A stretch of DNA of 64,000 nt, taken from contig NZ_CP120361.1 of NCBI RefSeq assembly GCF_029457495.1, positions 496,001 through 560,000 of the forward strand, read 5' to 3'. This DNA comes from Chelativorans sp. AA-79 (GTDB taxonomy: Bacteria > Pseudomonadota > Alphaproteobacteria > Rhizobiales > Rhizobiaceae). The notes under the pieces are model-generated. The model saw only the letters and a list, made by a program, of their open reading frames with translations. It had not been told where the DNA came from and did not search any database. The translations under genes and the position numbers were made by a program. This document shows positions 57,892 to 64,000 of the stretch, piece after piece (position 1 is the first letter of the stretch; each line of letters starts with the position of its first letter).

Positions 57892-59304
57892 ATGCCCGAC
57901 ACCTATGATGTCGTCGTGATCGGAACCGGCCCCGGCGGCTATGTCTGCGCCATCAAGGCCGCCCAGCTCGGCCTCAAGACCGCTGTCGTGGAGAAGCGGC
58001 CGAACCATGGCGGGACCTGCGTCAATGTGGGCTGCATCCCTTCCAAGGCGCTGCTGCACGCCACGGAGATGTTCGCGGAGGCCGGGCATTCCTTCGCCGA
58101 TCTCGGCATCGACGTGGGCACGCCGAAATTCGAGCTGAAGAAGATGCTCGCCCACAAGGACAGGACGGTCGAGCAGAACGTCAAGGGTCTCGATTTCCTC
58201 TTCAAGAAGAACAAGATCGACGTCTTCCGCGGCACCGGGCGCATCGCCGGGGCGGGCAAGATCCTCGTCACCGGCGAGGACGGCAAGGACCAGACGGTGG
58301 AGACGAAGAACATCGTCATCGCCACGGGCTCGGACGTTGCCGGCATTCCCGGCGTCGAGGTGAAGTTCGACGAGAAGGTCGTGGTCTCCTCCACCGGCGC
58401 GCTAGAGCTTTCCAAGGTGCCCGAGCGCATGGTCGTGGTCGGCGGCGGCGTGATCGGGCTGGAGCTCGGCTCCGTCTGGTCGCGGCTGGGCTCCAAGGTG
58501 ACGGTGGTCGAATATCTCGACACCATTCTCGGTGGCATGGACGGCGAGGTGGCCAGGCAGTTCCAGCGCATGCTGTCCAAGCAGGGCTTCGAGTTCAAGC
58601 TGGGCGCCAAGGTGACCGGCGTTTCCAAGACGAAGGGCGGCGCATCCGTGACCTTCGAGCCGGCCAAGGGCGGCGAAGCCGAAACGATCGAGGCGGATAT
58701 CGTGCTGGTCGCCACCGGCCGCAAACCCTACACCGAGGGCCTCGGCCTCGAGGAGGCGGGGGTCGAAGTCGACGAGCGCGGCCGCGTGAAAACCGACGAG
58801 CATTTGCGCACCAACGTGCCTGGCATCTACGCCATCGGCGACGTGATCGCCGGTCCCATGCTCGCCCACAAGGCGGAGGACGAGGGCGTGGCCGTGGCCG
58901 AGATCGTCGCCGGCCAGGCGGGTCACGTGAACTACGAGGTCATCCCGTCCGTCGTCTATACGAGCCCCGAGGTTGCTTCGGTGGGCAAGACCGAGGAGGA
59001 GCTGAAGAAAGCCGGCATCGAGTACAATGCCGGGAAATTCCCCTTCAGCGCCAATGGCCGCGCCCGCTCCATGCTGCACACGGACGGTTTCGTGAAGGTG
59101 CTTGCCGACAAGAAGACGGACCGCGTCCTGGGTGTCCACATCCTGGGCTTCGGCGCCGGGGAGATGATCCACGAGGCGGCGGTGCTTATGGAGTTCGGCG
59201 GGTCGTCGGAGGATCTGGCACGCACCTGTCATGCCCATCCGACCATGTCCGAAGCGGTCAAGGAGGCGGCGCTGGCCACCTTCTACAAGCCGATCCACAG
59301 CTGA
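57892..59304 (+). CDS. lpd: Dihydrolipoyl dehydrogenase
   Basis: A 470-residue FAD disulfide oxidoreductase, the E3 of 2-oxo-acid dehydrogenases. The redox cysteines are C43 and C48 ([16 protein letters not shown]). FAD site [21 protein letters not shown] site [15 protein letters not shown], and the C-terminal active base H449 with E454 ([13 protein letters not shown]) are all intact. It lies 276 bp after sucB across the palindromic repeat, and is followed by a clean terminator. Confidence 0.97.
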   Translation: MPDTYDVVVIGTGPGGYVCAIKAAQLGLKTAVVEKRPNHGGTCVNVGCIPSKALLHATEMFAEAGHSFADLGIDVGTPKFELKKMLAHKDRTVEQNVKGLDFLFKKNKIDVFRGTGRIAGAGKILVTGEDGKDQTVETKNIVIATGSDVAGIPGVEVKFDEKVVVSSTGALELSKVPERMVVVGGGVIGLELGSVWSRLGSKVTVVEYLDTILGGMDGEVARQFQRMLSKQGFEFKLGAKVTGVSKTKGGASVTFEPAKGGEAETIEADIVLVATGRKPYTEGLGLEEAGVEVDERGRVKTDEHLRTNVPGIYAIGDVIAGPMLAHKAEDEGVAVAEIVAGQAGHVNYEVIPSVVYTSPEVASVGKTEEELKKAGIEYNAGKFPFSANGRARSMLHTDGFVKVLADKKTDRVLGVHILGFGAGEMIHEAAVLMEFGGSSEDLARTCHAHPTMSEAVKEAALATFYKPIHS

Positions 59305-59329
59305 TTCGTCTCCCGGCGGAGGAGAAGGA

Positions 59330-59363
59330 ACGGCCGCGGACGAGTCCGCGGCCGTCTTCGTTT
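59330..59363 (+). terminator. Rho-independent terminator after lpd
   Basis: ACGGCCGCGGA (59330-59340), loop CGAG, TCCGCGGCCGT (59345-59355), then CTTCGTTTG. An 11-bp perfect stem about 26 nt after the lpd stop; the T-tract is short. Confidence 0.75.
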
Positions 59364-59379
59364 GCAGCAGCTTCGGGTC

Positions 59380-59811
59380 CTACTGCCCGGCCGGAGCCGG
59401 CTCGCTCGGGGCGGGCGCGGTCGTGCTGCCCTCAGGGGCAGCAGGCGCGGTTCCGCCGGCATCGCCGCCGGTGGCGCCGCCGCCCGTATCCGGCGTGGCG
59501 GGAGCGGTCTCTGCCGGGGCTTCGCCCGTCGCACCGCCTGGAGCGGGTGCTATTGTGGTCTCGTCGCCCTCGGGCACGATCACGGTCTCCTCACCCTCCG
59601 GAGCCACGGCGGTATCAGCCCCTCCGAAGAACTCGGAACCGCCGAAGGCCAGGAACAGAATGATGAGGATCGCCGCAATCACGGCGACGACGATGAAGGT
59701 GCCGCTGCCGCCGCCGCGAACCACCGTCTGGTTCACGGGAGGCGGCGTACCGGCCGGATCGACCCTTGGATCGGTGCCCGGCGCGTCTTTGGGTCTGTCG
59801 TAATCAGCCAT
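59380..59811 (-). CDS. Single-span membrane protein with Pro/Ala/Gly/Thr-rich tail, unknown
   Basis: A 143-residue protein. A polar N-terminus (DYDRPKDAPGTDPRVDPAGT) leads to one helix near 37-58 (TFIVVAVIAAILIILFLAFG). After GGSEFFGG comes a low-complexity acidic tail of Ala, Pro, Gly, Glu and Thr to the end. No domain is recognised. The tail probably lies in the periplasm. Similar small proteins follow lpd in some rhizobia. It converges with lpd. Confidence 0.7.
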   Translation of the reverse strand: MADYDRPKDAPGTDPRVDPAGTPPPVNQTVVRGGGSGTFIVVAVIAAILIILFLAFGGSEFFGGADTAVAPEGEETVIVPEGDETTIAPAPGGATGEAPAETAPATPDTGGGATGGDAGGTAPAAPEGSTTAPAPSEPAPAGQ

Positions 59812-60529
59812 CGGACCATTCTCCGTTTCTCTTGGCGACGAAACGTCCTATCGGGATGGAGGGTTCCGTCTTCGGGTGCGAGTGGACCGCAGCCGCCGTC
59901 CCAGGCGGGGATAAAATCCGCCCCTCCAAAATCTTTTTGCGACGCCAACCCTCTGTTCCTACTCGCTATTCTCTATTTCGCCACTCGCTCATCGCACTCT
60001 TTTTCTCCCCACCCTCTCAGCCCGTATTATTCTTGCCCCATCGCTCTCGCGGGAACCGGATGCGCACCGGGTGTTCGGGAGGGCGGCGGAAACCTCCTCC
60101 CCAGGATCGGAACCTGGGGATCCGAGGGCCCGCGACAGGCCGGCGGTGCCGGGGCGGTGGGTGTGAGACGCCGTTTCCGGAAAAACGGATGCTGGTGAGA
60201 GACGGCATCGCGGAAACCGCGGAGAAGCCGCTAGGGCTCTCCTTCGGCCCGGCAGAGACCACCCCCTTCATCGGGTGCAGCCGGGAAGGAGAAGGGTCCG
60301 AGTGATCGGCCGAGGTCGGGACAGACTCCGGCGGGGGTGAGGAGCGGTCCGCGCAGCGGACGAAAAGCCAACGATTTGGCTTTTCGAGCGAACGAACGCC
60401 CGGAGCGAAAGCGGAGGGCCAAAGGGAGCGCCTTATTTAATTTTGTGGCGCGAACGGTGCGCCCCGCTTCCCAAATTCTTTGACAATGGCCAGACGGTGC
60501 AAACCGGGCGTGGCAATGGTGAGGCACGC
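59812..60529. other. 718-bp gene-poor gap rich in hairpins
   Basis: I see no convincing gene here. Contents: a degenerate GCGAATAG-type repeat (59959-59990); the inverted pair CCCAGG/CCTGGG around 60110; CCGTTT/AAACGG (60171-60188); GTCCGC/GCGGAC (60347-60361); and an 11-bp perfect hairpin CGAAAAGCCAA/TTGGCTTTTCG (60361-60386). Two minus-strand open frames (60017-60271 and 60231-60527) are Pro/Arg-rich without start signals. Possibly a repeat cluster or a small-RNA region. Confidence 0.4.
59959..59990. repeat. Degenerate ACTCGCTATTC repeat
   Basis: TACTCGCTATTCTCTATTTC followed by GCCACTCGCTC resembles one arm of the sucD-sucA inverted repeat (53236-53263) with several changes and no visible partner arm nearby. 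Confidence 0.5.
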
Positions 60530-61582
60530 CTACTCCGCGCGGCTCACGCGGTACCCGGCATCGCGCAGCAATTCGATCAGGCCGGTTTCACCCGGCAGGT
60601 GCATGGCGCCGACGGCGATGAAGGCACCGCCTTCCTCCAGCAGCGGCACGGCGCGTTCCGCCATCACGCGATTGCGCATCTTGACCATCCGCTCCTCGAA
60701 GGCCGCATAATCCGCTTCTTCCTGTCCTTCGAGTTCGAGAAGCTCGCCGAGCGCCGGGCGGAACATGCCCGTCTCGCCCTTGATGTAGAGCGCGACCATG
60801 GTCTCGATCACGTCGTCCATGCGCTCCCCCAGATCGAGCGTGCCGACGAGGCCCTGTATGTGGAGGTCCAGCGGCAGCGATGCCATGGCGGAGAGCTGCT
60901 CGGTTACCGTCTCCAGGCCGGTCACGTCCTTCCCCGCCGCCTCGGCCTCCTGGGCAAGCTTGGCATCGAGCACCGGCGTGCCCTTCTGCTGGCGCTGAAG
61001 CTCGCATTCGGGCAGCGAGACGAGCGAGATGAGAATCCAGGGTTTCATCCGTATGACGCTCTGGAGCGGCATGCCCCTCTTCTGCAGCGCCTCCTCCACG
61101 GTTTGCCGCTGCTCGGGCGTGAGGTGATCCGTCAGGCTCTCGCCCTCGGGAAACATCATCAGTCCGGGCTTCTCCAGCATTGCCGCCATCATGGCCTGCC
61201 GGTCCAGGATATCCGTTGTCTCGATCACCACCTTGCGCGCTTCGGCAAAGGCATTCTGCGCGGCTTCCGGCAGCTTGGTCACGCGCGGATCGGTCACGTG
61301 CATCGTGCCGAACAGATAGGACGGAGCGGTTGCCCGGCCCTCCACGCGCCAGAGGAGACCCTCGCCATTGGGAATCGCTTCGGCTTCCGTCTCGATGCGG
61401 CGCAGGAGGGCGGGATTCTCCCTTCCGAGCTCGGCCACGAGGTCCGTGCCGGTGCAGGCGGCTTCCTCCGCCGCCCTTCCGGCTGCCGGCAATGCCGCAA
61501 GGAAGAGGAGGAGCAGGGCAGCGGCGAGGGTGGTAAGCAAGGGCCGGGCCGGGTGGCCGGGGGCAAGGCGATCATTCTTCAT
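60530..61582 (-). CDS. TraB/GumN family protein
   Basis: A 350-residue exported protein. A signal peptide (LLTTLAAALLLLFLAALPAA) is followed by the TraB/GumN fold: LLWRVEGRATAPSYLFGTMH, VTDPRVTKLPEAAQNAFAEA, VVIETTDILD and, at the end, GGAFIAVGAMHLPGETGLIE with RDAGYRV. Some relatives are metalloproteases (TIKI-type); the GTMH and GAMH histidines fit that. Its role here is unknown. ATG 61582 is chosen because it leads into the signal peptide. It follows xerC after 41 bp. Confidence 0.88.
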   Translation of the reverse strand: MKNDRLAPGHPARPLLTTLAAALLLLFLAALPAAGRAAEEAACTGTDLVAELGRENPALLRRIETEAEAIPNGEGLLWRVEGRATAPSYLFGTMHVTDPRVTKLPEAAQNAFAEARKVVIETTDILDRQAMMAAMLEKPGLMMFPEGESLTDHLTPEQRQTVEEALQKRGMPLQSVIRMKPWILISLVSLPECELQRQQKGTPVLDAKLAQEAEAAGKDVTGLETVTEQLSAMASLPLDLHIQGLVGTLDLGERMDDVIETMVALYIKGETGMFRPALGELLELEGQEEADYAAFEERMVKMRNRVMAERAVPLLEEGGAFIAVGAMHLPGETGLIELLRDAGYRVSRAE

Positions 61583-61623
61583 GCGGTCAGGCGATAGCGG
61601 AGAAACAAGGCGAAATTGGCCGC

Positions 61624-62565
61624 TCACGCGCGTGGATGGGCGTTTTCGTAGATCTCAAGAAGCCGCGATGTGTCCACGGCCGTATAGATCTGGGTGGTGG
61701 AAAGACTCGCATGACCCAGCAGCTCCTGAATCGCGCGCAGGTCGCCGCCCCGGCCGAGCAGATGCGTCGCGAAGGAATGGCGCAGCGCGTGCGGTGTCGC
61801 CGTGTCGGGCAGGTTGAGGGCCGAGCGCATCTTCCGCATCTCGCGCTGGATGATGGCGGGCTGCAGCGCCTTGCCGTGCGCACCGCGGAAAAGCGCTGCC
61901 TCTGCCGCCAGATGATATGGGCAGAGGCGCTGGTATTCGGCAACGGCTTCTCCCACCACCGGCAGCACCGGGACGATCCGTGTCTTCCCGCCCTTGCCGG
62001 CCACTCGCAGCGAGCCGCTGCGGATCGCCGCGATATCCGCACCGGTGAGGCCGAGCGCCTCGCCGATGCGCAGCCCGGAGCCGTAGAGCAGCGCGAGCAC
62101 GGCCGCGTTGCGCGCGGCGATCCACGGCTCCTCCGCGAGCTGGCCCTCGCCGGAGGCGACGCGCCTCGCATCCGCCGCCGCGAGCGGCTTGGGCAGTCCC
62201 TTGGGCGCCTTCGGTGCCCTGAGCGCCCCCGCGCCGGCCGCGTTGGCAAGACCGCGTCTTTCCAGATAGCGCAGGAAGGAGCGAATCCCGGCAAGGCCCC
62301 GGCCCAGCGTGCGGGCGCCCGCGCCGTTTGCCCGGCGCGCGGCCAGGAAGGCGCGGAGATCGGCAGGGCGCAGATGCGCGATATCGGAAATGCCGGGAGC
62401 GCCACCGAGATGCCCCGTCAGGAACTGCAGGAATTGCCGCGTGTCACGCTCATAAGCCTCGAGCGTCAGCCGCGCCAGCCGCCGCTCATCCCCGAGGGAG
62501 GCGAGCCAGTCGGCACGGGCCTTCTGCAGGTCGGGTCTTGCTGAAACGAGGAACTCTTCGCTCAT
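61624..62565 (-). CDS. xerC: Tyrosine recombinase XerC
   Basis: A 313-residue site-specific recombinase. N-terminal core-binding domain ([20 protein letters not shown]). Catalytic residues: R in [14 protein letters not shown] in [14 protein letters not shown]-x-x-R in [14 protein letters not shown] in [14 protein letters not shown] and the nucleophile Tyr in the same block. Acts with XerD at dif to resolve chromosome dimers. No dif-like site was found in this window. XerC is favoured over XerD by its start and by its position next to DUF2066. Confidence 0.93.
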   Translation of the reverse strand: MSEEFLVSARPDLQKARADWLASLGDERRLARLTLEAYERDTRQFLQFLTGHLGGAPGISDIAHLRPADLRAFLAARRANGAGARTLGRGLAGIRSFLRYLERRGLANAAGAGALRAPKAPKGLPKPLAAADARRVASGEGQLAEEPWIAARNAAVLALLYGSGLRIGEALGLTGADIAAIRSGSLRVAGKGGKTRIVPVLPVVGEAVAEYQRLCPYHLAAEAALFRGAHGKALQPAIIQREMRKMRSALNLPDTATPHALRHSFATHLLGRGGDLRAIQELLGHASLSTTQIYTAVDTSRLLEIYENAHPRA

Positions 62566-62631
62566 TCGTGGCGATCCTGCTGGTTGTCGAGGCAGTCTCG
62601 CCCGGGAGGGTTAGCATCGCGTGAAGGAACA

Positions 62632-63474
62632 CTATTCCTCGTCCGTGCCGGACAGTTCCTGCACCGCGGTCTCCAGGACATTGCGGAACACCGTGTCGAA
62701 GGAAACGCTGTCGGCCTCCCAGCGCTCCTCCGCATTCTCGCCGATGAGCCGCCATTGCGACCACCAGCGAAATGCCTCCTGGTTCCAGACCAGCACGCCG
62801 GCCAGCAGTGCCTCCGCGCCGAGCGCCTTTCGTATCCCCTCCGCCTCGTCGGACTCGGGAAGGTCGAAGGTCGCCGAATCGATCGGGATCGCGGCGAGCG
62901 CGCTGTTGTCGGGGATGACAAGCTCCAGGCCGTAGCGCTCGCCAAGCTGCGCCAGCGCCTCGCGCTGATCGGCACCGGATTGGGCGTCCTGCGCCAGCAG
63001 GAACCGGTTCGTCCCATTGTCGATTGCGACGGCAAGCGTCAGCGGCGGGCGATCGAGCCACGGTTCGCTGCCCAATGTCTGCAGGGCCTCGTTGATCTCG
63101 TCCGGGGAGAATTGGACGCTCAGGACATGAGGCCTGTCGCGGGTCCCCTGCTCGTCATTGACGGGGATGCCGGCCATCCGGTCATGGAGTTCGTAGGTCT
63201 CGACGAATTCCTCCGCCCGAACGGCCATCGCGACCACCGCGGGGGAGCCGGCGAGGTCGGTGTCGCCGGAAACCTTCACCAGCACCCGTTCGAAGCACTC
63301 CGCAAACCCGCGCTGCACCTCGTTTTCGAACTTGCCCGTGATGACCGTGGCTTCCCGATAGAGCGCATCGAGCTCATCGATATCAGCCGCAAGGGCTCCA
63401 TCGGCGCACGTGAAGAGAATCGCGACTGCTGAAGCGAGCGCCCAAGCATCGATCGGTCGAAAGAAGAAAAGCAT
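62632..63474 (-). CDS. DUF2066 family exported protein
   Basis: A 280-residue protein with a signal peptide (PIDAWALASAVAILFTCADG, then ALA-AD). The DUF2066 region includes YREATVITGKFENEVQRGFA and ECFERVLVKVSGD, then FETYELHDR-like spacing (VETYELHDRMAGIPV) and RPHVLSVQFSPDEINEALQT. The C-terminal half ends KALGAEALLAGVLVWNQEAF and WWSQWRLIG. Function unknown. ATG 63474 is chosen for its signal peptide and GGGGGTGG upstream; an ATG 12 codons earlier has no ribosome site. Confidence 0.82.
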   Translation of the reverse strand: MLFFFRPIDAWALASAVAILFTCADGALAADIDELDALYREATVITGKFENEVQRGFAECFERVLVKVSGDTDLAGSPAVVAMAVRAEEFVETYELHDRMAGIPVNDEQGTRDRPHVLSVQFSPDEINEALQTLGSEPWLDRPPLTLAVAIDNGTNRFLLAQDAQSGADQREALAQLGERYGLELVIPDNSALAAIPIDSATFDLPESDEAEGIRKALGAEALLAGVLVWNQEAFRWWSQWRLIGENAEERWEADSVSFDTVFRNVLETAVQELSGTDEE

Positions 63475-63544
63475 CGCCGCCCACCCCCGCAGATGAATCA
63501 CGACCTGCATAGCACGGGCCGAGAGCAGGTAAATAGCGGCAAGT

Positions 63545-64000
63545 TCAACCGCCTTCGATCTCCTCGCGCAGCATTTCGAGCTCCAGCCACTCTTCTTCGA
63601 GGCGCTCTCGTTCGGCACGTTTGTCGTCGAGTTCCTTCGTGAAGCGGGTGAAGGCGGCCGCGTCGCGCGCATAAAGGGCAGGATCGGCCAGCTCCTCCTC
63701 GAGGCGCGCGATGTCCGAGCCGAGCGCCTCGATCTTTTCAGGCAGGGTCTCCAGTGCGAATTTCTGCTTGTAGGAGAGCTTCCTGGTGACCTGCCGTTGC
63801 GGATCGCCGCGGGGCTGCACCCTCGCCTGCGGCGCTTCCATAGGGCGCGATTTCCGGCGATCGAGCTCCTCGCCCTTGCGCTGCGCCATCATGTCGGAAT
63901 AGCCGCCCGCATATTCGATCCAGCGCCCGTCGCCGGCCGGCGCGATGGTGCTCGTCACCGTGCGGTCCAGGAAATCGCGGTCGTGGCTGACGAGGATGAC
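63545..64000 (-). CDS. uup: ABC-F family ATPase, Uup-like (5' end outside window)
   Basis: The last 152 codons of a minus-strand gene. The visible start VILVSHDRDFLDRTVTSTIA is the H-loop end of the second ABC domain of ABC-F proteins. A linker follows (GGYSDMMAQRKGEELDRRKS). The C-terminal coiled-coil domain KLSYKQKFALETLPEKIEAL, then EEELADPALYARDAAAFTRF and ERLEEEWLELEMLREE, is typical of Uup, which acts on ribosomes or branched DNA. The remainder lies beyond the right edge. Confidence 0.85.
   Translation of the reverse strand, partial: VILVSHDRDFLDRTVTSTIAPAGDGRWIEYAGGYSDMMAQRKGEELDRRKSRPMEAPQARVQPRGDPQRQVTRKLSYKQKFALETLPEKIEALGSDIARLEEELADPALYARDAAAFTRFTKELDDKRAERERLEEEWLELEMLREEIEGG

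Noticed and set aside
60017..60527. Two Pro/Arg-rich minus-strand open frames in the 59.8-60.5 kb gap
   Set aside because: No ribosome sites, no domain, and they overlap hairpins and each other; unlikely to be genes.

Overview
The window is an ordinary-looking piece of a high-GC alphaproteobacterial chromosome, most likely order Hyphomicrobiales (Rhizobiales) and, by gene content, near the Phyllobacteriaceae (Mesorhizobium, Chelativorans, Aquamicrobium or Nitratireductor type). The evidence is the set of lineage-typical genes (a CenR-type response regulator, GapR/DUF2312, DUF2794, IalB and Omp19 relatives, CarD, RpoH2, PhaR) and gene neighbourhoods I recall from Sinorhizobium, Brucella and Mesorhizobium. 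No prophage, plasmid functions, CRISPR array or defence island is visible. The only mobile element is a decayed IS1182-type copy at about 9.3-10.3 kb. LAYOUT. 0-4.3 kb: a truncated cyclic-nucleotide-binding protein and CenR-like regulator, a divergent L,D-transpeptidase, an IalB-type secreted protein, YkvA, pterin carbinolamine dehydratase, a low-molecular-weight phosphatase and ThpR overlapping tail to tail. 4.3-9.3 kb: a GDSL esterase divergent from a LolD-like ATPase/FtsX-like permease pair, then a BI-1/YccA gene behind a probable ybhL-type structured leader. 9.3-12.5 kb: IS remnant, GNAT, DUF2794, a good 6S RNA gene and DUF1223. 12.7-18.7 kb: aconitase, then the cytochrome c maturation genes ccmABCDG, with a palindromic repeat between ccmA and ccmB. 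18.8-26.2 kb: LysE exporter, TypA, PhoD (with a possible Pho box), a persulfide-dioxygenase-like hydrolase, GapR, an MFS exporter and tRNA-Ala(CGC). 26.3-30.3 kb: YggT and the polyhydroxybutyrate genes phaR, phaA, phaB. A 614-bp gap follows, unusually rich in GANTC sites and with a perfect DnaA-box match. 30.3-37.5 kb: SUV3-like helicase, S4 protein, 7Fe ferredoxin, CarD, RpoH2 (behind a general-stress-type promoter) and LeuB. 37.5-43.6 kb: small membrane and secreted proteins, asd with a possible Thr/Lys-rich leader peptide, DUF1761, an XRE regulator with a SulP transporter, and YciB. 43.6-47.5 kb: dapF-mtaB-ftsY-yciB in one direction, with a DUF1328 peptide. 47.7-59.3 kb: an Omp19-like lipoprotein, zapE, then the TCA-cycle block mdh-sucC-cupin-sucD-sucA-sucB-lpd. 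59.4-64 kb: a membrane protein with a low-complexity tail, a 718-bp gap full of hairpins, GumN, XerC, DUF2066 and the end of an ABC-F protein. HOW IT WORKS TOGETHER. The largest functional theme is central carbon metabolism: aconitase, malate dehydrogenase, succinyl-CoA synthetase and the complete 2-oxoglutarate dehydrogenase complex. PHB synthesis provides carbon storage, and cytochrome c maturation serves respiration. LeuB, Asd and DapF supply amino acids and cell-wall precursor. CenR, GapR, RpoH2, CarD, 6S RNA and the GANTC-rich gap are global or cell-cycle regulators. I did not find a convincing new multi-gene system. The observations most worth testing are the asd leader, the GANTC/DnaA-box gap, the cupin inside the suc operon and the paired palindromic repeats. 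All identifications come from reading translated sequence and remembered family features; no database search was run.
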